DNA of 64,000 bases, from NCBI GenBank assembly GCA_900545175.1, contig UQYF01000002.1:62001-126000 (forward strand), in the 5' to 3' direction. A program made the translations under genes and the position numbers. Under the pieces are notes generated by a model. The model had not been told where the DNA came from. It made no database searches and saw only the letters and a list, made by a program, of their open reading frames with translations. Below, in pieces: positions 35,812 to 42,624 of the stretch (its first letter is position 1; the number at the start of each line of letters is the position of its first letter). This stretch comes from an uncultured Eubacteriales bacterium (GTDB lineage: Bacteria; Bacillota; Clostridia; Lachnospirales; Lachnospiraceae).

Positions 35812-35840
35812 AGGATACTACATATTTTTTCAGATGTCAA
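35812..35840 (-). promoter_or_regulatory. Promoter of ylxM-ffh-rpsP
   Basis: A perfect TTGACA (35840-35835) with TATCCT (35817-35812) 17 bp downstream. The -35 lies in a palindrome: ATGTCAAG and CTTGACAT, 8 nt apart. Confidence 0.5.
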
Positions 35841-35895
35841 GTGTTTTTTCTTGACATTTTTATTTTTTCTTTTTTATGCACCTTGTCCGGTTTTA

Positions 35896-37425
35896 TCAGC
35901 CGGCTTCACTGTGCGCATCATTCTTCATGCTTATTTTTCTTATCACAAGAAGAACAGCGGTAAGAAGTGCGAGAGAACAGCCGAGCGTAAGCCACCAGTT
36001 CTTTGTAAAGCCTGCGAGCAGATAACCTACAATGCACACTGCCACTACAACAAATGCATACTGCATCTGTGTCTGCACATGATTAATGTGATTAGACTGT
36101 GCGCCTGAGCTTGACATAATAGTTGTATCCGATATCGGTGAGAGATGGTCACCGCACACGGCACCCGCAAGCACTGAGGACACTGCTATTATCATCATTT
36201 TCTGGTCAGACTCGGCAAACATATTTATCACTATCGGGACAAGAATGGCAAATGTGCCCCAGCTTGTCCCCGATGAAAAAGCAATAAAGATTGCAATACA
36301 GAAAATAACAAGCGGTATAAAATGCACAAGTCCAGAGCTTAAGTTTATAGAACTTCTCACAAACTCTCCTATACCAAGTGCATCCGTCATTCCTTTTAAC
36401 GTCCATGCAAGAACCAGTATAAGAATTGCAGGCATCATAAGCTTTCCGCCCTCAGGAACAGAATTCATAAAATCCTTAAAACCGATAACACGTCTTGGCA
36501 GATACAATACAAGCAGAAATCCTATCGTCACAAGCCCTGCAAACACAAGTGATTCTGATGAGGAGCAGTTAGCGAAATTCTCGACAAGATTCTGCCCTCC
36601 GTTTAAATGTCCTGTCCATATCATCGCACCTATAGCTGTTCCAATCATCACAAGCATCGGCGCAATAAGGTCTATAACTTTTCCCTTTGCATATTTTCCT
36701 CCCTCAGTCGGATCTTTAATCTCCTGATTTTCAAATGCTTCTCCTCCTGATGTGAACAAATCTCCATGCGCTGCATTCCTTTCATGCTTCTTCATAAGTC
36801 CGAAATCGAAGCCTGCTATTGATGTGAACAAAACCATATACAATGTAAGAATGGCATATAAATTAAATGGAATTGTCGATATGAACATCTCAAAACCTGA
36901 CATTGAACTGCTCTGCGGCACATAAGAATTTACTGCTGCCGCCCACGAAGATATAGGTGCTATAATACATATAGGTGCCGCTGTCGCATCGATTATATAT
37001 GCCAATTTAGCGCGCGATATCTTATTTTTGTCAGTCACAGGTCTCATGACCGAACCGACTGTAAGACAGTTAAAATAATCATCCACAAAAATAAGGATAC
37101 CAAGGAGCGATGTCGCAATAAGCGATGACCTCTTAGTCTTAAGTCTTGCCGATGCCCATTCGCCGTATGCTCTTGTTCCACCCGACTCCTGCATAAGCAT
37201 AACAATCATTCCGAGCAGTATCATGAACATCAATATGGAAAAATCCACACTGTCAATCATCGTATTGTAAAATGTATCAAATGCTGCCCATGGATGAAAA
37301 TCAGTAACAAGAAGCGCTCCCAATGCACATCCTGCAAACAGCGATATATACACCTCTTTTGTGAGCAATGCAAGCACAATGGCTATAATAGGCGGCATCA
37401 ATGACCACCATGTTCCAATAAACAT
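35896..37425 (-). CDS. NhaC-family Na+/H+ antiporter
   Basis: A 509-residue polytopic membrane protein with about 11-12 helices. The family blocks include FVDDYFNCLTVGSVMRPV (about 120-137), TAAPICIIAPISSW and GTSWGTFAILVP, with a GDHLSPISDTTIMSSSGA signature near 435-452. Relatives exchange Na+ for H+ or carry organic solutes (malate-lactate or Tyr exchange), so the substrate is uncertain. The ATG at 37425 has GAGGAG upstream; a TTG 15 nt earlier overlaps it. A Fur-like palindrome lies in the gap shared with the divergent nitroreductase gene. Confidence 0.9.
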   Translation of the reverse strand: MFIGTWWSLMPPIIAIVLALLTKEVYISLFAGCALGALLVTDFHPWAAFDTFYNTMIDSVDFSILMFMILLGMIVMLMQESGGTRAYGEWASARLKTKRSSLIATSLLGILIFVDDYFNCLTVGSVMRPVTDKNKISRAKLAYIIDATAAPICIIAPISSWAAAVNSYVPQSSSMSGFEMFISTIPFNLYAILTLYMVLFTSIAGFDFGLMKKHERNAAHGDLFTSGGEAFENQEIKDPTEGGKYAKGKVIDLIAPMLVMIGTAIGAMIWTGHLNGGQNLVENFANCSSSESLVFAGLVTIGFLLVLYLPRRVIGFKDFMNSVPEGGKLMMPAILILVLAWTLKGMTDALGIGEFVRSSINLSSGLVHFIPLVIFCIAIFIAFSSGTSWGTFAILVPIVINMFAESDQKMMIIAVSSVLAGAVCGDHLSPISDTTIMSSSGAQSNHINHVQTQMQYAFVVVAVCIVGYLLAGFTKNWWLTLGCSLALLTAVLLVIRKISMKNDAHSEAG

Positions 37426-37756
37426 ATCTTTTCTCCTCAACAGTATATTTCCGCCCGAATTGAAGCCAAAACATATTCCGGCATATGCTCTTTTAACTGA
37501 TTGCCGGCCACCGGAAAACTGCCTCTATAGGACGCACTTGTAAAGTATAACATACACTCCATGAAAATGAAAAGCATTTTCAATTACAATAATCAAAAAC
37601 CTTAATCCTCCTTCCGCTATCTAAAACGATTCTTTACAGAACAGCCCAGCCATGTTAAAATAATAACAATTAATAAAATTAACTGGGAATTGCATGATTT
37701 TGTGACAATATAGAATTTCTTGCAATTATCGGAACAGTATTTTAAGGAGGATACAT
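37426..37756. other. 331-bp divergent intergenic region
   Basis: Separates the NhaC-type gene from the nitroreductase gene. It holds a 21-bp Fur-like palindrome at 37562-37582 and a strong AAGGAGG site before 37757. I see no open frame with a start signal. Confidence 0.6.
37562..37582. promoter_or_regulatory. Fur-like operator palindrome
   Basis: TGAAAATG-AAAAG-CATTTTCA is a perfect 8-bp inverted repeat. Its inner 19 bases match the classical Fur box GATAATGATAATCATTATC at 15 positions. It could control either divergent gene. Confidence 0.45.
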
Positions 37757-38299
37757 ATGACTGCAAAGGAATGCATAAAAGGCAGACGTTCAATCAGGGA
37801 GTTCAAGCCTGACGAGGTTTCACCGGAGCTTATCCGCGAACTTGTCGAGACTGCGAGCTATTCCCCCAGCTGGAAAAATACACAGATTGTAAGGTATGTC
37901 GCCGTCACCGGCGGGATCAAGGCAAAAATTGCCTCTGAGTGCACCGACAGCTGGAAAAAGAATGCAGACATAATAAACAATGCTCCCGTACTCATGGTTC
38001 AGTGCTTTGTAAAAGGACGCTCCGGCTTCGAACGCGACGGCTCCTACAGCACCGAGCGCGGCGATGGCTGGCAGATGTACGATGCCGGAATAAGTGCAGC
38101 CAACTTCTGCAACGCAGCTTACGAGGCTGGTCTTGGCAGCGTTATTCTCGGTATATTCGACTATAAAAAGGTGTCCAAGATACTCGGTCTTGAGGAAGGC
38201 AACGAAGCTGTAGCACTCATTCCTATAGGCTGCCCTGTTGATGTTCCGGAGGCACCGAGACGCAGGAGCGTAGACGAACTGCTAAGATTTATGTCATAA
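37757..38299 (+). CDS. Nitroreductase-family FMN flavoprotein
   Basis: A 180-residue cytoplasmic flavoprotein of the nitroreductase family. It begins TAKECIKGRRSIREF, where the Arg-Arg-Ser segment binds FMN phosphate, and has the EAGLGSVILGIFD block (about 121-133) and an ALIPIGCPVD segment. These enzymes reduce nitro groups, quinones or flavins with NAD(P)H; the substrate is unknown. AAGGAGG precedes the ATG. Parts of the gene are clearly G+C-richer than neighbours (37 of 60 bases at 38041-38100), suggesting transfer or a different codon bias. Confidence 0.9.
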   Translation: MTAKECIKGRRSIREFKPDEVSPELIRELVETASYSPSWKNTQIVRYVAVTGGIKAKIASECTDSWKKNADIINNAPVLMVQCFVKGRSGFERDGSYSTERGDGWQMYDAGISAANFCNAAYEAGLGSVILGIFDYKKVSKILGLEEGNEAVALIPIGCPVDVPEAPRRRSVDELLRFMS

Positions 38300-38340
38300 G
38301 ATATTTTTTATAAAAGCCTAATCATGCAGGCACGAACGGC

Positions 38341-38364
38341 TTTTTGACCTTTTGCCCTGATATC
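38341..38364. repeat. Copy of a dispersed GACCTTTTG...CTGATATC repeat
   Basis: This segment reads TTTTTGACCTTTTGCCC and then TGATATC. It closely matches 41545-41568 (TTCTGACCTTTTGACCC, TGATATC) and partly 41385-41403. Confidence 0.6.
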
Positions 38365-38402
38365 ATCATATTTTGATATTCTAATTTAATAATGAAATAA
38401 CG

Positions 38403-38460
38403 AATCTGGTATTAAAAAATTTCAGTAATCTGAACATTTATTTAATACCAGATTTTTTAT
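38403..38460 (+). terminator. Terminator or attenuator ahead of the SDR gene
   Basis: A perfect 14-bp stem (AATCTGGTATTAAA at 38403-38416, complement at 38441-38454) encloses a smaller TTCAG/CTGAA hairpin and is followed by TTTTAT. It either ends the nitroreductase transcript or attenuates the dehydrogenase gene, whose ribosome site begins about 40 bp later. Confidence 0.75.
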
Positions 38461-38507
38461 ATAATCACCTCATCAAAAGTTTTCCAGACAAAAAGGAGGA
38501 TTTAATC

Positions 38508-39296
38508 ATGGGTGTATATGCAGTTACAGGCGGCTCAAGCGGAATAGGTGCTGCTGTTGTTGAATTACTTAAAAAGGATGGCAACGAAGTCATCAACATC
38601 GATTTAAAAAACGGAGATATCTGTGCTAATCTCGCAACCAGCGAAGGCAGACAGGCAGCTATCGATGGACTTTATGAGAGATGTCCCGACGGACTTGACG
38701 GAATCGTATGTAATGCGGGTGTATCCGGAAGCTGCGGTAATTATGAGCTTGTAATCTCTCTCAATTACTTCGGAACAGTCAAGCTTGCAAGAGGTGTATA
38801 TGAACTTTTAAAGAAAAAGCATGGCAGTGTTGTTGTCACAGTATCTAACACTATCTCGCAGGGAACCGGCAGAATGGATATCGTTGACCTTCTCAATAAC
38901 GTCGGCGATGAGAAGCGTATCAGAAGCATTGTCAGCACACTGGACACAACTAACCAGACTGTCGGACAGTCAATGTACATGGCAACCAAATACGCTCTTG
39001 CGCGCTGGGTAAGACGAATCTCTGCTTCATGGGCTGCAAACGGTGTCCGTGTGAACGCTGTTGCACCGGGAAATGTCAGAACAGCGATGACAGACAGCTT
39101 AAGTGATGCTGCAAAATATGCTGTAAGCGCACTTCCTATCCCTGTCCGCTACGGTTCCGATGCTCTTATGGATCCATCTGAAATCGCTGAATCAATGAAA
39201 TTCTTACTTTCTGATGCCGCAAGAGGCGTAAATGGAATAATCCTTTTCACGGATGGAGGCACTGATGCACTCTTAAATTCCGAAAAAGTATATTAA
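38508..39296 (+). CDS. Short-chain dehydrogenase, 3-alpha-hydroxysteroid-dehydrogenase-like
   Basis: A 262-residue classical SDR. The cofactor motif TGGSSGIG is at 7-14, the Asp after beta-2 (NIDLKNGD) indicates NAD(H) preference, CNAG is near 77, the Ser is in VSNTIS (about 110) and YxxxK is YMATK (about 157). The pattern NIDLKNGDICANLATSEGRQ and the C-terminal VNGIILFTDGGTDA resemble the Comamonas 3-alpha-hydroxysteroid dehydrogenase branch and bacterial bile-acid relatives, so a hydroxysteroid or other hydrophobic alcohol is plausible but not shown. AAGGAGG precedes the ATG. It lies 15 nt before an NTF2-fold gene. Confidence 0.82.
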   Translation: MGVYAVTGGSSGIGAAVVELLKKDGNEVINIDLKNGDICANLATSEGRQAAIDGLYERCPDGLDGIVCNAGVSGSCGNYELVISLNYFGTVKLARGVYELLKKKHGSVVVTVSNTISQGTGRMDIVDLLNNVGDEKRIRSIVSTLDTTNQTVGQSMYMATKYALARWVRRISASWAANGVRVNAVAPGNVRTAMTDSLSDAAKYAVSALPIPVRYGSDALMDPSEIAESMKFLLSDAARGVNGIILFTDGGTDALLNSEKVY

Positions 39297-39311
39297 TATG
39301 GAGGGAAAACT

Positions 39312-39644
39312 ATGAGACCGATTGAAAAATATATAGATGCATTAGTTAAATGTGACAACAAGGCACTCGCAGAAATCTTCGCACCCGAAGGAACCCTGCG
39401 CGATTACTGTCCTAACAGCACAGGCCGTCAGGAATATCATGTATACGGACGTGAAGCCATAGACATGTTCTTTAAAAACAAGTTCACATTCAGACAGTAT
39501 ATTGTATCCAATGTAGAGATTGTCAATGACACTCAGGCTGAGTTTATCGCTTCCATCGGCGGGTACTATGTTATGGCTATTGCAACCGTAAGAAGAGTTG
39601 ACGAAAATGGACTTATTGAACGTCTTACAGTAAGACCTAAGTAA
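39312..39644 (+). CDS. NTF2-like (SnoaL/ketosteroid-isomerase-fold) protein
   Basis: A 110-residue alpha+beta barrel protein of the NTF2-like superfamily. The hallmarks are an N-terminal helix (IEKYIDALVKCDNKALAEIFAPEGTLRDY), GREAIDMFFKN, and the curved strands SNVEIVNDTQAEFIA and ATVRRVDENGLIERLTV. Members include ketosteroid isomerase, SnoaL cyclases and dehydratases; no diagnostic catalytic set can be fixed here, though Asp and Tyr line the likely pocket. GGAGGG precedes the ATG. Co-transcription with the SDR suggests they act on one substrate. Confidence 0.78.
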   Translation: MRPIEKYIDALVKCDNKALAEIFAPEGTLRDYCPNSTGRQEYHVYGREAIDMFFKNKFTFRQYIVSNVEIVNDTQAEFIASIGGYYVMAIATVRRVDENGLIERLTVRPK

Positions 39645-39717
39645 ATATAAATAGTTTTTTATCTTAACTTTACAATTTAATCCGATAAGATTTCCTTACA
39701 TACACGATTTTCTAATG

Positions 39718-39780
39718 AAAAAACTTTCCATTACCTGATATATCTATTATCTATATCAGGTAAATGGAAAGTTTTTATTT
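39718..39780 (+). terminator. Strong terminator of the SDR-NTF2 operon
   Basis: About 20 bp of pairing (ACTTTCCATTACCTGATATA at 39723-39742 with its complement at 39752-39772, one bulge) around a 9-nt loop, followed by TTTTTATTTTC. Confidence 0.9.
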
Positions 39781-39796
39781 TCTTAATATTTATACA

Positions 39797-39960
39797 GGGT
39801 AATGCGGACATTCGCAATCCGCTTTCGCTACTTGCTCATGAACGCAGTCGCTTTGCGAACTGTCAGTGGGAGCTTTTAACTCCCACTGACATAAGCATCC
39901 CCTTACCCACCGCTTAGTGCTCTACACACTTGAAGCGGGGGATTGCTTATTCTGCGTTCA
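39797..39960. mobile_element. Palindrome-rich element, possible IS200/IS605-type remnant
   Basis: This gap holds: a perfect 11-bp hairpin (39862-39872/39880-39890, 7-nt loop); a second hairpin with arms ATAAGCA-TCCCC (39891-39902) and GGGGA-T-TGCTTAT (39938-39950), with inner CGCTT/AAGCG; and flanking inverted 9-mers TGAACGCAG (39839-39847) and CTGCGTTCA (39952-39960). Adjoining hairpins with AAGCATCCCC-like arms recall ends of IS200/IS605 elements. No transposase or tnpB frame is present, so the assignment is tentative. Confidence 0.4.
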
Positions 39961-39998
39961 AATGAAGCTGCTGACTCTATACAGGCTGATATCACACC

Positions 39999-41336
39999 TT
40001 ACAGGAATATATACTTTAATACGAACAGCACTGCCAGCACATACATAAGAGGTGTAATCTTCTTAGCTTTTCCGCAGAACATATTGATTACAACATATGA
40101 GATAACGCCAAATGCGATACCGTCTGAAATACTGTACATAAGAGGCATGCAAAGCAGACATATGTAAGCCGGGATAGCTTCTGTGAGATTATTAAAGTCA
40201 ATCTCCGTTACAGCCGAAACCATAAGGAAGCCTACAAATACAAGAGCTGGAGCGATTGCAAAGCCCGGAATGGCAATAAATACAGGTGACAGGAATATTG
40301 CTACAAGGAAAAGAAGTCCTGTAACGATTGATGACAGGCCTGTTCTTCCGCCCTCTGCAACACCTGATGAACTCTCAACAAATGTTGTTGTCGTAGATGT
40401 ACCAAGAATAGCACCTGCGCTTGTCGCAATGGCATCAGCTAAAAGTGCCTGCTTAATTCTTGGAAGCTTTCCATCCTTGTCAAGCATATTTGCTTTGTTG
40501 GCAACACCGATAAGTGTTCCGAGTGTATCAAAGATATCGACAAAAAGAAATGCGAACATAATTACAACAAAATCAAGAATATTGATATTCTGTCCACTAA
40601 GATTGAAGCACTGTCCGAATGTCTTGCCAAGTGCGGTCAAGTCAAAATCAGACCACTGCGGAAGCATGCTTGCTCCCTGATAGAGTCCTGTAAGCTGACA
40701 AATTATTCCAAGTACCCATGTCACAACAATTCCGATAAGAATAGAACCCTTAACTCTCTTTACATAAAGTATGCCGATAAGCAAAAGTCCGATAAGTGCA
40801 AGAAGTGCACTGATACCGGCAGTTCTAAAATCAGCCGTAAAGTCAACAACTGTGACTAGTGTTGAACCATCAACAATTATTCCTGCATCCTGAAGTCCGA
40901 TAAACGCTACAAACAGACCGATACCAACGGAAACACCCTTCTTAAGCTGTGTCGGAATTGCATTAAAAATTGCCTCTCTGACGTTAGTCAATGACAGCAG
41001 GATAAAAATAAGTCCCTCCACAAATACTGCAAAAAGTGCTACCTGCCATGAGTAACCCATAGTACCGCATACTGTGTATGCAAAGTATGCATTAAGCCCC
41101 AGACCCGGTGCAAGTGCAAACGGATAGTTTGCAAGAAGTGCCATGGCAACCGTTCCGATAAATGCCGCAAGCGCTGTAGCCATAAGCACAGCCTGCGGGT
41201 CCATTCCCGATGCCGACAAAATAGCAGGATTAAGTGCTAAAATGTACGCCATAGTCATGAATGTCGTAAGACCTGCAACAACCTCCGTTTTCACTGTGGT
41301 GTTGTTTTCCTTGAGTTTGAACATTTTCTCAAACAT
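39999..41336 (-). CDS. NCS2-family purine permease (AzgA/PbuG-like)
   Basis: A 445-residue membrane protein with about 13-14 helices. The AzgA-like subgroup is indicated by EVVAGLTTFMTMAYILALNPAIL, ALAPGLGLNAYFAYTV (about 95-110) and the second-half TTTTFVESSSGVAEGGRTGLSS block (about 322-343). Members carry hypoxanthine, guanine or adenine with H+. The ATG at 41336 has GGAGGAAG upstream. No purine riboswitch is visible; instead the leader has a 12-bp palindrome. Confidence 0.9.
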   Translation of the reverse strand: MFEKMFKLKENNTTVKTEVVAGLTTFMTMAYILALNPAILSASGMDPQAVLMATALAAFIGTVAMALLANYPFALAPGLGLNAYFAYTVCGTMGYSWQVALFAVFVEGLIFILLSLTNVREAIFNAIPTQLKKGVSVGIGLFVAFIGLQDAGIIVDGSTLVTVVDFTADFRTAGISALLALIGLLLIGILYVKRVKGSILIGIVVTWVLGIICQLTGLYQGASMLPQWSDFDLTALGKTFGQCFNLSGQNINILDFVVIMFAFLFVDIFDTLGTLIGVANKANMLDKDGKLPRIKQALLADAIATSAGAILGTSTTTTFVESSSGVAEGGRTGLSSIVTGLLFLVAIFLSPVFIAIPGFAIAPALVFVGFLMVSAVTEIDFNNLTEAIPAYICLLCMPLMYSISDGIAFGVISYVVINMFCGKAKKITPLMYVLAVLFVLKYIFL

Positions 41337-41368
41337 TCTCTCTTCCTCCTAGTGTTTTAGTAATGATG

Positions 41369-41396
41369 TTGAGGTCAAAAGGTATTTTGACCTCAA
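41369..41396. repeat. Perfect palindrome ahead of the NCS2 permease
   Basis: TTGAGGTCAAAA, a GGTA loop and TTTTGACCTCAA form a perfect 12-bp stem about 32 bp upstream of the ATG, just before the ribosome site. There is no T run after it on the minus strand. Confidence 0.65.
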
Positions 41397-41498
41397 TGAT
41401 ATCGAATTGCTCCGCACTGCGTGCTCCCACAATTCTCAAAAACATTCGTAATTCGCACATTTTTCTTTGAAAAATGGCTTCTTACTCATATTTTTGGT

Positions 41499-41561
41499 GG
41501 GTCAAAAGGTCAAAAATCCTCACGCAAGCAAGCTTGCATCGGACTTCTGACCTTTTGACCC
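41499..41561. repeat. Large inverted repeat with GGGTCAAAAGGTCA arms
   Basis: Perfect 14-bp arms (41499-41512 and 41548-41561) flank 35 bp that contain a smaller GCAAGC/GCTTGC hairpin. The right arm plus TGATATC recurs at 38341-38364. Confidence 0.7.
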
Positions 41562-41673
41562 TGATATCTTAGTAATTTAATTATAAAAAATAAATAAACA
41601 TACATTAGAATTATATATACATACCATTAAAAGTTCAACACTTTTTTCTCTATATCCTGACTATGCTTTTTCA

Positions 41674-42624
41674 TTAATATATGTCATCAATGGCACGCCG
41701 TGCAAGGGAATTCAACTCCATAAGGTTATCGCTTTTTCTGATTTTTTTCCAGTATGCGTCCTTGTCATCGAAGAGATTCACAAGATAAAACAGATTTTCC
41801 TTAATCTTAAAAACAACATTCTTCTCGTCCGGAATCTCCGCCCTATACGCATCAACAAGTGCATCATAAAAAGCTCTGAGTGTATTCTTATCAAGCTGCT
41901 TTTCATCTGATATCTGCCCTGCAAGACCGGGATTTGAGATAAGCCCTCTTCCAAGCATAACCGCACCGACATCCGGACAAGTATTTATAATATTCTCATA
42001 ATCTTTCACTGTACAGATGTCACCGTTATATACCAGCCTGTTTTTTGAATGTTTTACAGCATAGTCAAAAAATTCCATCCGTGGCCTATTCTTATACATA
42101 TCCTTCTGCACTCTCGGATGAATTATAAGCTCACTTATCGGATATTTATTGTATATATCGAGAAGCTCATAGAACTCATCTGGCTCATACCTGCCAAGTC
42201 TTGTCTTAACAGAAATATCAAGCCCTGTATCTGCAAGGCTGTCATATATCTCGTCTAGAAATGCATCTAACTTCTCCGGAAAGCTTAAAAAGCCTGAACC
42301 TTTCCCTTTAGAAACCACTGTCCCTGAAGGGCATCCAAGGTTAAGGTTCACTTCCTTATATCCGAAATCCTTCATCCTGTGTGCCGTCACAATAAAAAGT
42401 TCTGCATTATTAGTCAGCATCTGGACAGCCACATTAAGCCCTTCGTTATTCTCAGGAAGAACATCCTTTAGCTCTCTCGACTTAAAATTCTTGTGTTCTC
42501 CCGGAGAGATAAAAGGTGTGTAATATTTGTCTATACCTCCGAAGAAACGTGCAAACGTATTTCTGTAAATAAATCCTGTGACACCCTCCATAGGTGCCAT
42601 ATAAATTTTCTTATTATCACTCAT
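41674..42624 (-). CDS. dus: tRNA-dihydrouridine synthase
   Basis: A 316-residue FMN enzyme that reduces uridines in tRNA D-loops. The TIM barrel starts YMAPMEGVTGFIYR, the catalytic Cys lies in NLGCPSGTV (about 96-104), KTRLG is near 142-146 and VMLGRGLISNPGL binds the FMN phosphate. A helical C-terminal RNA-binding domain follows from about 235. The ATG overlaps the ABC-F stop by 1 nt (TGATG), indicating coupling. Which D position it modifies is not predictable. Confidence 0.93.
   Translation of the reverse strand: MSDNKKIYMAPMEGVTGFIYRNTFARFFGGIDKYYTPFISPGEHKNFKSRELKDVLPENNEGLNVAVQMLTNNAELFIVTAHRMKDFGYKEVNLNLGCPSGTVVSKGKGSGFLSFPEKLDAFLDEIYDSLADTGLDISVKTRLGRYEPDEFYELLDIYNKYPISELIIHPRVQKDMYKNRPRMEFFDYAVKHSKNRLVYNGDICTVKDYENIINTCPDVGAVMLGRGLISNPGLAGQISDEKQLDKNTLRAFYDALVDAYRAEIPDEKNVVFKIKENLFYLVNLFDDKDAYWKKIRKSDNLMELNSLARRAIDDIY

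Larger units (their letters stand above)
41337..41673. other. 337-bp gap with repeats, no gene
   Basis: It lies between dus and the permease gene. It contains the palindromes at 41369-41396 and 41499-41561 and an A+T-rich tail (41570-41640). No open frame with a start signal is present, and no terminator with a T run is clear for dus. Confidence 0.6.

Noticed and set aside
39862..39890. Hairpin read as the terminator of the NTF2 gene
   Set aside because: That gene already has a strong terminator at 39718-39780; the hairpin has no T run.
38341..41568. CRISPR array
   Set aside because: The repeats are few, irregularly spaced by kilobases and differ in sequence; no cas genes are present.
41337..41673. 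Purine riboswitch before the NCS2 permease
   Set aside because: No purine aptamer core sequences on the minus strand; the pairing seen is due to repeats.
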